Source of the DNA: Vibrio ruber DSM 16370
Lineage (GTDB): Bacteria; Pseudomonadota; Gammaproteobacteria; Enterobacterales; Vibrionaceae
Assembly: GCF_900163965.1 (NCBI RefSeq)
Contig: NZ_FULE01000046.1
Span: 62,001 to 126,000, forward strand
Direction: 5' to 3'
DNA: 64,000 bases
Notes under the pieces: generated by a model
The model's database searches: none
The model's input: the letters and a program-made list of their open reading frames with translations, nothing else
Told to the model about the DNA's origin: nothing
Program-made: the position numbers and the translations under genes
In this document: positions 57,933 to 64,000 of the stretch, one piece after another
Numbering within the stretch: position 1 is the stretch's first letter
Layout: each line of letters begins with the position of its first letter

Positions 57933-58817
57933 ATGAATTTAGAACATAGCATTGAAACAAATGATACTGATAATTCTTTATTAGATGTAACAACATCTGA
58001 TATACCTGGTCGTGCATTCTTCTTTGTAGTTGTCGATGAAGTAGGTATTGATGGGCTATTAACAAGAAAAATATATGCAAGTTTAGATGATCCATATTTA
58101 AAGGCCATGAATTTACCTGAAGATAAAATGTTAAAAGAAGTGTTTCCAGAAAGATATGGGTTAAGTGGAAAAGACTTATCATCTTCATCCACAGTTGCTG
58201 AACATGTTATGGGTATTAATAAGTCAAAATATACTTCAACAAGTTCTCTTTTTCCTGACGGCTCTCCTCGATTCCAAGGTAAACCAATATATATAGATAT
58301 AAATAAGGCAAAACAAGCTGGCGCTGAATTGGTTTCAACTCGTGAAATTATTGAAGCACTTGAAAAATATAAAGAGTTAGCACCAAAAAGAGTTAAACGA
58401 ATTGATCAAATTATTAGCTATGTCAGAGATATCGATAAAGAAGTTTTAATTGCCAATAAAGTGCCTGCTCGAGCTATCTTTACCCCAGAGTCATATACCT
58501 TTGTGAAGAATATTGGTCGAGTGGGGAAAGCTGTTCAATTATTTGGTATTGTTCTTACGGCATATGATCTTACAGTGGCTACAAAGGAATCTATTAAAAC
58601 TGAGAGTATGGCTCCTATAGGTGCTGAAGTTATTCGCCAATCGGGAGGATGGGGAGCAGGGGGTCTTGGATTAAAAGCTGGGGTTGTAGCTGGCGCTGCT
58701 TTAGGTATAGAAACAGGTCCTGGGGTTTTTATTACAGGAGCTATTGGTGGAATTATCTTTGGCGCAGCAGGTTATTTCGGAGCAGATTGGGTGGCAGATT
58801 TTATTTATGAAAATTAA
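57933..58817 (+). CDS. Putative T6SS effector with glycine-zipper membrane C-terminus
   Basis: Protein of 294 residues coded right behind vgrG copy 2 and overlapping an immunity-like gene by 11 bases, the classic toxin position. The N-terminal half carries GRAFFFVVVDE, HVMGINKSKYTSTSS (about 92-106) and a later AELVSTREIIEAL. The R ... STS ... E order resembles ADP-ribosyltransferase-like toxins, but this is by eye only. The C-terminus (about 230-294) has long Gly/Ala stretches (GGWGAGGLGLKAGVVAGAA and a second) that could insert in membranes. No signal peptide. The function is uncertain: ART-like enzyme, pore-former or both. Confidence 0.55.
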   Translation: MNLEHSIETNDTDNSLLDVTTSDIPGRAFFFVVVDEVGIDGLLTRKIYASLDDPYLKAMNLPEDKMLKEVFPERYGLSGKDLSSSSTVAEHVMGINKSKYTSTSSLFPDGSPRFQGKPIYIDINKAKQAGAELVSTREIIEALEKYKELAPKRVKRIDQIISYVRDIDKEVLIANKVPARAIFTPESYTFVKNIGRVGKAVQLFGIVLTAYDLTVATKESIKTESMAPIGAEVIRQSGGWGAGGLGLKAGVVAGAALGIETGPGVFITGAIGGIIFGAAGYFGADWVADFIYEN

Positions 58818-59349
58818 TTTATTTAAAAATTTATTTGGAAATAATAAACAGGATGAAAAACCTTCGTTAGAACTTGATTTCTCAAAGGAATATCCTAGGG
58901 TTACTTTATCTGAAGAACTAAAAAAACAGGCTTATAATCTATTTTTTTTAGTTGATAAAAATAATTTTAATGAATTGTCTACATTGCTATTACATCAATA
59001 TTCAACATTTAATGTCAATTTGATGAGGCATCCTCAAGATCTATCGGATAATAATGGTGGCATATTTAAAATTAACTTATTAGATGATTTCAATGGCATT
59101 GTTGTTCATATAATATCTAATGATCATGATTTAATAGATAAAATCCAAAGCCTTAATTTAGCACCACCATTGCCATCTGTTTCTTTTCCTAGTTTAAATC
59201 CAGAGGAATATGGGAGTTTACAAGGTGATGTTGATTTTTGGTTTACATGGTTATGGACCCCATATTGGGTATCTCTGACTAGTGAACAACAATCTCAACT
59301 TCCTTTAAATGAAGAATGGAGAGAATTTATTGAGGTGAGAATAATATAG
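58807..59349 (+). CDS. Putative cytosolic immunity protein
   Basis: Protein of 180 residues starting at ATG 58807 within the end of the toxin gene. No signal peptide or membrane segment; it is acidic with aromatic clusters near the C-terminus (VDFWFTWLWTPYWVSL). Its cytosolic character fits a partner toxin with an intracellular target. AT-rich codon use matches the toxin gene but not vgrG. The family is not recognised. Confidence 0.55.
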   Translation: MKINLFKNLFGNNKQDEKPSLELDFSKEYPRVTLSEELKKQAYNLFFLVDKNNFNELSTLLLHQYSTFNVNLMRHPQDLSDNNGGIFKINLLDDFNGIVVHIISNDHDLIDKIQSLNLAPPLPSVSFPSLNPEEYGSLQGDVDFWFTWLWTPYWVSLTSEQQSQLPLNEEWREFIEVRII

Positions 59350-59396
59350 AAATTATAAATAACATAGAACATCTGATAGAGAATTGACTTTGTAAT

Positions 59397-59733
59397 ATAA
59401 AATTTATAACGAAAGCATTATTATCAATTATTATATCAGTAGTATTATTTTTGCTATTTTTAATCACTATTGAAAAAAGCTTATATCCACTATATGAAAT
59501 CGTGATACTGAATGGGCATAAATATATTGGTGGAACATATGTGATTCATTATTTGACATGCTTAACATTAATGTTTTTATTATATTGATACTAAGCTTAT
59601 CTCTCATTTTTTCAAAAAATATTATGGATTTCTAGATGTTACTAGTATCATAGCTTTTGATGGGAATGCATTCTTTTTGAAAAATAATGATCATTTAAAA
59701 ATCATAAATACGTTGATAAATTCAAATAATTAA
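59397..59733 (+). pseudogene. Decayed copies of the two small genes found at 61066 and 61494
   Basis: Bases 59397-59588 translate to IKFITKALLS...SLYPLYEIVILNGHKYIGGTY, clearly related to the intact 84-residue protein at 61494 (KELYPLYERFVLDGQKYVGETY). The start codon is ATA instead of ATG and there is an early stop. Bases 59635-59733 translate to ...IIAFDGNAFFLKNNDHLK..., related to the end of the 120-residue protein at 61066 (IIGFDGKYIHLKNNEYLE). Both are fragments, in the opposite gene order to the intact pair. Confidence 0.75.
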
Positions 59734-59779
59734 ATTTTCTAGTTCTCTATATCTAAGAGTTACAATATATGAAATATAT

Positions 59780-59801
59780 GCGAGCCGCAAATGCGGCTCG
59801 C
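59780..59801 (-). terminator. Hairpin terminator after small gene, copy 3
   Basis: Perfect 9-bp stem GCGAGCCGC/GCGGCTCGC with an AAAT loop, 24 bases after the stop of the third small gene on the - strand. Same location as the other copies. Confidence 0.65.
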
Positions 59802-59824
59802 TGATCACAAACACCAATCATGTT

Positions 59825-60019
59825 TTATACAAAATGCTCATCCCCGTCTTCATGATACTGACAATAGTGGGTGGTGATTAAATTATTGAGATAGAGTAAA
59901 ACTTCACACATTTCCTGTCGGTTTTCCCGTTGCTCTGCCAGAAAAATTTCTTCCAGTTGGCGTAAATATTCACGGGCTTTTTGTGATAGTTGTGGATCAT
60001 AGTGGATGGTTTCGAACAT
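59825..60019 (-). CDS. Conserved 64-residue protein of unknown function, copy 3
   Basis: Third copy of the MFETIHYDPQLSQ protein, identical to copy 2 except for DEHFV at the end. The ribosome-binding site TAGGAGA lies 8 bases before its ATG and is part of segment A of the leader. The neighbouring vgrG copy is broken, yet the small gene stays intact, so it may not depend on vgrG function. Confidence 0.7.
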   Translation of the reverse strand: MFETIHYDPQLSQKAREYLRQLEEIFLAEQRENRQEMCEVLLYLNNLITTHYCQYHEDGDEHFV

Positions 60020-60262
60020 AGTTGTCTCCTAGACTGAGTTAAATTTTTCCATCATCCAAAGGGACCAATCTTTGGGTGGTGGACTGAGTCGGGTTTGGTC
60101 CTACCGTGTCTAGGAAAACGGCCAGCCCGGAGGCTGCCCAATCAGTCCACCATAATTTTCAGGCGGCACTGATAGTCGCATAAAAACAGTTCACTGAGAA
60201 CCGCCAATATGCGCCTAGACTGGTTAAAACGGGGGACCAATCCCGTCCCGGAGTGTTTCCGG
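60020..60262 (-). ncRNA. Structured leader RNA element, copy 3
   Basis: Same architecture again with a third set of paired sequences. On the - strand C is GTCTAGG (60214-60220), B is TCCTAGAC (rc of 60108-60115) and A is GTCTAGGA (60027-60034), overlapping the ribosome-binding site. B pairs with A over 8 bases, including the Shine-Dalgarno bases, or with C over 7. The long stem GGTGGACTGA/TCAGTCCACC is perfect. Both hairpins with loop ATTGGTCC are present (closed by CAAAG/CTTTG and ACGGG/CCCGT on the + strand view), with GGACCAA between them. Confidence 0.6.
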
Positions 60263-60458
60263 TACAGGGTTAGATTAATGAACGTCGAACGCTGGTACAA
60301 TAGACGCAAGTATGGAAAAAGTATGAGGTTCTTCGAGTCAGTTCACTTTTCTGATGGAATCTAAAAGAGAAGCGCTATTGATGATTAAGACGGGTATACA
60401 ATCAGCCAGATGAGAATTGGATGAAGGTTATTCAGCGTACAATACAACCCAATTTATT
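60263..60458 (+). repeat. Conserved segment upstream of vgrG, copy 3
   Basis: Nearly identical to the segments at 53196 and 55614. It leads into the internally deleted vgrG remnant. Confidence 0.7.
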
Positions 60459-60610
60459 ATGGCAACGTTAGGGTTCAGGCTCACCATCATACCTTTTACT
60501 CACTCACCTTGGCGTCATTACTGGAAAGACTGTCGCTGCGCCATAACAGCCGGTCTTCTGCAACTGGACGTGCCGAAAATTCTCTCTTTGAATACTTATG
60601 TCAATGATAA
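60459..60610 (+). pseudogene. Internally deleted vgrG remnant
   Basis: The first 10 codons of vgrG (MATLGFRLTI) are joined directly to the part coding HHTFYSLTL, removing about 260 bases. The join lies in TCACCATC, an 8-base repeat present at both points in the intact gene, so the deletion probably arose by slippage between short direct repeats. Further small changes follow and similarity ends near 60610. Confidence 0.8.
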
Positions 60611-60692
60611 AAAATAATAACAGGGGTAATTGACTGGTGTTTTGTTTGCTTCGAATTAATCTTTGTATATATGTTCAGAAAGAAAAATTTCT

Positions 60693-61046
60693 ATGGAAAT
60701 AATTGCAAAAATATTTATATCGATAGTGGCTTGTGTTATTTATTTCATGTTTCATGAAATGATCTCTCAAGTATATATGTATTACTTTAGTCCTATTTCT
60801 AGAGGTGTTGGATTGTCTTTTGTTGCATTTTCTTACATATATATAGTTATCCCATATCTCCTGTTATTTACTTTTATTAAAAATTCATACCGATGGATTG
60901 TTTATTCTCTTATATCATTTTATTTTATTTATAGTTGGGGTGGTAGCAATCCATATAGAACGCTGCTTATTATTTTTTGTATAACTGTCGCATCCTTATT
61001 TATTTACATAGCTGATAAAAAGAATCGATATGTAAGGGTAAGTTAG
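60693..61046 (+). CDS. Small multi-pass membrane protein, possible orphan immunity
   Basis: Protein of 117 residues with about four hydrophobic segments (IFISIVACVIYFMF; LSFVAFSYIYIVIPYLLLF; WIVYSLISFYFIY; TLLIIFCITVASLFIYIA) and a basic end. I chose ATG 60693, preceded by AGAAAGAA, over an upstream start at 60663. Very AT-rich. It lies behind a broken vgrG with no toxin, so it may be a leftover inner-membrane immunity protein (inference). Family not recognised. Confidence 0.5.
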   Translation: MEIIAKIFISIVACVIYFMFHEMISQVYMYYFSPISRGVGLSFVAFSYIYIVIPYLLLFTFIKNSYRWIVYSLISFYFIYSWGGSNPYRTLLIIFCITVASLFIYIADKKNRYVRVS

Positions 61047-61065
61047 GTGTTTTTGAGGTAATTAA

Positions 61066-61428
61066 ATGAGGTTGTTAAAGAATATAATATTATACTCATT
61101 AGCATTCATAGGCTGTCTTTCACTGCTTTTCTTATCGGTTGTGAAAGTTGATAATACTAATTCTTTTGAAAAAGAAATTGTGAGTGGCATTCTGTGGATT
61201 CATGCACCAGATGATAGCAATGGTTTCAAAATATTATCATCTGAACATCCTATGTATAAGATGGTGATATTTAATAGAGAAAAAATGGTGTTGGCTAGTG
61301 GCGAGTTTTTATATAAGGGGCATAAGATGAATGAATTACATTTACCAGATATAATAGGATTTGATGGTAAGTATATCCACCTTAAAAACAATGAATATTT
61401 AGAATGTTGCAATGTAAAATGTGATTAA
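61066..61428 (+). CDS. Small anchored periplasmic protein, possible orphan immunity
   Basis: Protein of 120 residues with one N-terminal hydrophobic segment (IILYSLAFIGCLSLLFLSVV) and a beta-rich outer part ending IIGFDGKYIHLKNNEYLE and a Cys-rich tail. A decayed relative of its C-terminus lies at 59635. Family not recognised; the immunity role is inferred from position in the vgrG array. Confidence 0.5.
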   Translation: MRLLKNIILYSLAFIGCLSLLFLSVVKVDNTNSFEKEIVSGILWIHAPDDSNGFKILSSEHPMYKMVIFNREKMVLASGEFLYKGHKMNELHLPDIIGFDGKYIHLKNNEYLECCNVKCD

Positions 61429-61493
61429 TCATTTATTGTTTTTTTACAATGGGATATTGCCTGATTTTTCAATGTGACTATGTGAAAATTAAA

Positions 61494-61748
61494 ATGAATA
61501 TTCTAAAGAAGTTATTACTGTCAATGGCCATATCATCAATGTTATTTCTGTTATATCTGACGATAATTGCTAAAGAATTATATCCGTTGTATGAACGGTT
61601 TGTACTGGACGGGCAGAAGTATGTTGGTGAAACTTACACTATATACTACATAGAATATCTGGAATTGGTTTTTTGGGTGATATTATTTATCGTCAGTTGT
61701 TTAATATTTTTTATTAAACATACCGGTTACTCCCAAAATAGTAAATGA
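61494..61748 (+). CDS. Small two-pass membrane protein, possible orphan immunity
   Basis: Protein of 84 residues with two hydrophobic segments (SMAISSMLFLLYLTIIA; VFWVILFIVSCLIFF) flanking a short outer loop (LYPLYERFVLDGQKYVGETY). ATG 61494 is chosen because the decayed relative at 59397 begins at the same place. It follows the 61066 gene, and both have decayed counterparts together near 59400-59733, so the two probably travel as a unit. Confidence 0.5.
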   Translation: MNILKKLLLSMAISSMLFLLYLTIIAKELYPLYERFVLDGQKYVGETYTIYYIEYLELVFWVILFIVSCLIFFIKHTGYSQNSK

Positions 61749-61782
61749 TATCTTCCTGTGACTCATCAGCACTCAAGCCGAG

Positions 61783-61880
61783 CCGTAGAAGGGCTGATGT
61801 ACCCGCTTCGTGCATCAGCAAGAAAAGCATATGTTAATCATCACCGGCAACCCCGAAGGGTCTGTCTTGCCATGCCGGTG
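61783..61880 (+). pseudogene. Internal vgrG scrap
   Basis: About 98 bases match the inside of vgrG (GAAGGGCTGATGTACC ... GCATCAGCAAGA ... CATGCCGGTG), the part coding EEGLMYRFEHQQDKHVL...MPV, with frameshifts. It marks the right end of the vgrG array. Confidence 0.8.
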
Positions 61881-61926
61881 ATGTAGCGACAGCCCGAACA
61901 TTGCGAGCTTTCATCGTATGGGTGTC

Positions 61927-63075
61927 TTATCTTAATGCTCCAAATCCTATCGAGCCATTACAATGAAGCCACTCTGAGAATGTACCACCCCCACACCTAC
62001 CATTACCCCATGCGCCTGTATTATCGTTTTGATCTTCAGCTTGGCGAACCACACCATTGACGACAATATAATCCACTTGAACATCACGATTCCCGCCATC
62101 ATTTGTAAAACCAACACGAATTTCACCGGTCGCATTCGTTTTTACAGTATAGTCAGCCATGTAATTTGTCGCAGTCCACTGCTTGATTGTGGTTCCTCCT
62201 ATTTGCAGGTTAACGCTTTCATCGCCAACAACGCCACTTAACCGAACAACGATCGTGTTACTCCCCGTGCCATCATCAGCACCGGTATCTACTAATTGCA
62301 ACATTTTGGCTGCATAGCGCCGACCCATTTCACGCGCACCTGCAGAATCAAAATGATATTGATCGTGAATATTCAATCCCGCAGCACTGACAACATGTGC
62401 GTTGGTAATTAGTGACGGCAATTGTGCGATTAAACGATTATGGCTAGAACAACAGGCCGGGTAAGGCAGCTCACCTGCAATGAAAGGAATATTACCAAGG
62501 CCCAAGTCGTTACGCATATCGGTCACTAACTGTTTTACACGTCCGGGCCAAGCCGGATCACCCGTATTACTTTCACCTTGATGGAAAATAATACCTTTTA
62601 TGACACCTCTCTGCTGCGCTCTGCGTGCAAGATCGATCAGCCATTGATAGCCACCCCTAAAATTATTGGGTGTTGAACCAAAGGTCGGTGTACATGCGTT
62701 AAAATCACGACAATTTTTGAGGAAATATTCTATTTTTTGACCACCATGTGCAGCACCGACTAAACCAATCGTTACCTTCGGATCAGAATTGTTTGCCATG
62801 ACTTTGCCAAAGTTATCGCCGGGGCCTAAAGCGCCAGAACAACGAACTAAAGGCGGTGATGCTACGCGCCATTGACCGTAATATCCGATGCCTCCACATG
62901 ATTCGTCTTGTAATACCATGACTCTGGGATTCGTGATACGGTCTTGCGGTTCAACCGGTGAGGCGCCTTCCATATTTGATTGCCCGACCATCAAGTAAAT
63001 ATGAAAGTTTGGATCAGGCTCTGCTACAGCATACATCGACATCAAAGCAATAAGTGCCGTTATTATATATTTCAT
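61927..63075 (-). CDS. Secreted CE6-like acetylxylan esterase with CBM60-like domain
   Basis: Protein of 382 residues. Signal peptide 1-18 (KYIITALIALMSMYAVA). The SASA/CE6 esterase domain has the nucleophile block LMVGQSNMEG, GLVGAAHGGQ, FHQGESNTG and a C-terminal Asp/His block (HDQYHFDSAG). A domain from about 265 (RLSGVVGDESVNLQIGG...VDYIVVNG...AEDQNDNTGAW) resembles calcium-dependent xylan-binding modules of the CBM36/CBM60 type. It would remove acetyl groups from xylan outside the cell. I chose the third possible start because AAGG lies 8 bases upstream of it. It follows the GH62 gene on the same strand. Confidence 0.85.
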   Translation of the reverse strand: MKYIITALIALMSMYAVAEPDPNFHIYLMVGQSNMEGASPVEPQDRITNPRVMVLQDESCGGIGYYGQWRVASPPLVRCSGALGPGDNFGKVMANNSDPKVTIGLVGAAHGGQKIEYFLKNCRDFNACTPTFGSTPNNFRGGYQWLIDLARRAQQRGVIKGIIFHQGESNTGDPAWPGRVKQLVTDMRNDLGLGNIPFIAGELPYPACCSSHNRLIAQLPSLITNAHVVSAAGLNIHDQYHFDSAGAREMGRRYAAKMLQLVDTGADDGTGSNTIVVRLSGVVGDESVNLQIGGTTIKQWTATNYMADYTVKTNATGEIRVGFTNDGGNRDVQVDYIVVNGVVRQAEDQNDNTGAWGNGRCGGGTFSEWLHCNGSIGFGALR

Positions 63076-63156
63076 AATCATCACCTTAATTTGGTGTTGT
63101 GAGGTTTAATGCGGCAGTAAAAACACGCACTATCACATAATTATTTTATTCATATC

Positions 63157-63178
63157 GCCACCCATTATCGGGTGGCGA
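63157..63178 (-). terminator. Hairpin between GH62 and esterase genes
   Basis: Perfect 8-bp GC-rich stem CGCCACCC/GGGTGGCG with a 6-base loop, 15 bases after the GH62 stop. The T-tract is poor, so it may be an attenuating terminator or a transcript-stabilising hairpin. Confidence 0.5.
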
Positions 63179-63193
63179 GAGCTTACTGCATGA

Positions 63194-64000
63194 TTATTTT
63201 TCGCTGATTAAACCAAGTCTATATGGTAAGCGATTGTAATCTGATACACCTGAATTTGGATTTTGCCCTTGATACAAATACTGCATATTACATGCATTAA
63301 TCGTAAGGGTTTGATCATATCCTGAACGTATCATCTCACCGTGACTAATATCATCCGTCCATTTTCCGCCTGGGAAAGAAACATTTGCTGCCCCTGCGAA
63401 AGGATTTGATTTGGTATCCGCCAAAGGTGTCCAGGGACCATCTAAACTCGTCGATGTCCAAGAGCGGAAATAGCGCGGAGCATATGCTTCCACTAATAAT
63501 AAATATTTATTAGTGCCTTCCACTTTATAAACGTTAGAGGCTTCAAACAGTCTCGCAACGCTATCTTGCATCACAACTTCATAACCGGAAAAGTTCGGGA
63601 AGTTACCAATCGATACTTTTGAACGATACAACTTACCGTCGTCGCCAGAGAAGAATAAATGACAATAGTTATCGTCACAGATCACCCAATAATCGATGCC
63701 ATTACTCAACCCATTTCTTAATAACGGTTTAGGTGATGTCCAACCAGCCGGATTACTGATATCGGTGTTAGTTGAATATTTAGCGCCCCATTGGTAAATC
63801 ATGTACCATCTTTTTTCTGGTTCGAAATAGAATACTTGCGGTGCAACTGTATTGCCTGCCCGTGTGGTGCTCATATCGACTTGATTTGCAGAACCGGCTT
63901 GTCTCCAGTCACTAAAGTTGAAGTAAACGCCACCCCAAGTATTTCTGGCTGTATCAAATACCGTCGCAAATACGTGATATTTATTGTTGTACCTAACAAT
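63194..64000 (-). CDS. GH62 alpha-L-arabinofuranosidase, cut by window edge
   Basis: The frame is open to the right edge (269 codons seen), so the N-terminus lies outside. The visible part matches the GH62 five-bladed propeller: FATVFDTARNTWGGVYFNFSDW, WYMIYQWGAKYSTNTDI, CDDNYCHLFFSGDDGKLYRSK, GEMIRSGYDQTLTI and MQYLYQGQNP. The enzyme removes arabinose from arabinoxylan and is normally secreted. It pairs functionally with the acetylxylan esterase downstream; both strip xylan side groups and suggest growth on plant or salt-marsh litter. Confidence 0.88.
   Translation of the reverse strand: MVRYNNKYHVFATVFDTARNTWGGVYFNFSDWRQAGSANQVDMSTTRAGNTVAPQVFYFEPEKRWYMIYQWGAKYSTNTDISNPAGWTSPKPLLRNGLSNGIDYWVICDDNYCHLFFSGDDGKLYRSKVSIGNFPNFSGYEVVMQDSVARLFEASNVYKVEGTNKYLLLVEAYAPRYFRSWTSTSLDGPWTPLADTKSNPFAGAANVSFPGGKWTDDISHGEMIRSGYDQTLTINACNMQYLYQGQNPNSGVSDYNRLPYRLGLISEK

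Noticed and set aside
52951..60262. GGA-containing hairpin loops on the + strand as CsrA/RsmA sites
   Set aside because: The + strand loops read GGACCAAT, which would fit GGA loops, but the G.U evidence says the - strand is the structured RNA, where these loops read ATTGGTCC.
52951..60262. Integron attC sites or a CRISPR-like array
   Set aside because: The repeats are about 240 bases long, kilobases apart, lack attC core sites and have no spacers, integrase or Cas genes in view.

Overview
The window looks like a Vibrio chromosome (Gammaproteobacteria, Vibrionaceae). This is inferred from the norR/norVW layout, the VgrG-type T6SS islands, the moderate GC of the backbone and the xylan-degrading genes; the species cannot be fixed from this piece. 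It has four zones.

(1) Bases 1-43191 hold the right-hand part of a large modular biosynthetic cluster, all on the + strand. Six consecutive cis-AT type I PKS proteins, each with one module (the first cut by the window edge), feed an NRPS protein with order TubC-type docking - C - A - PCP - C. The genes are joined by short gaps or 4-base overlaps. Modules read: (AT)-DH-cMT-KR-ACP; KS-AT(dead)-DH-KR-ACP; KS-AT-DH-ER-KR-ACP; KS-AT-DH-cMT-ER-KR-ACP; KS-AT-DH-KR-ACP; KS-AT-DH(degenerate)-ACP; C-A(alanine-like code)-PCP-C. The line has no in-cis thioesterase and ends in an intact condensation domain. Behind it come a cytochrome P450, a complete but unusual threonyl-tRNA synthetase (ThrRS) and a type II thioesterase. 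A ThrRS inside a PKS/NRPS cluster is the known self-resistance signature of ThrRS inhibitors (borrelidin, obafluorin), so the cluster may make a new inhibitor of that enzyme.

(2) Bases 43192-48886. A decayed IS5-type transposase start lies directly at the cluster edge. It is followed by a small methyltransferase and the nitric-oxide detoxification locus norW-norV (-) and norR (+), with a sigma-54 promoter and at least one NorR-type site in the divergent intergenic region.

(3) Bases 48887-61880 are a T6SS auxiliary array. There are two near-identical full vgrG genes, each followed by an effector/immunity pair: a peptidoglycan-binding plus L,D-transpeptidase-like effector, and a second toxin of uncertain type ending in a glycine-rich membrane region. 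Three broken vgrG copies and AT-rich orphan immunity-like genes or pseudogenes complete the array. Three times the array carries the same module: a hairpin terminator, a 64-codon gene on the - strand, and a structured leader in which three short segments co-vary from copy to copy. One of these segments is the ribosome-binding site of the small gene. G.U pairs are tolerated only if the - strand is the RNA, so this looks like a previously undescribed cis-regulatory (or guide-bearing) RNA element.

(4) Bases 61881-64000 hold two secreted xylan-side-chain enzymes on the - strand: a CE6-like acetylxylan esterase with a CBM60-like domain, and a GH62 arabinofuranosidase cut by the window edge.
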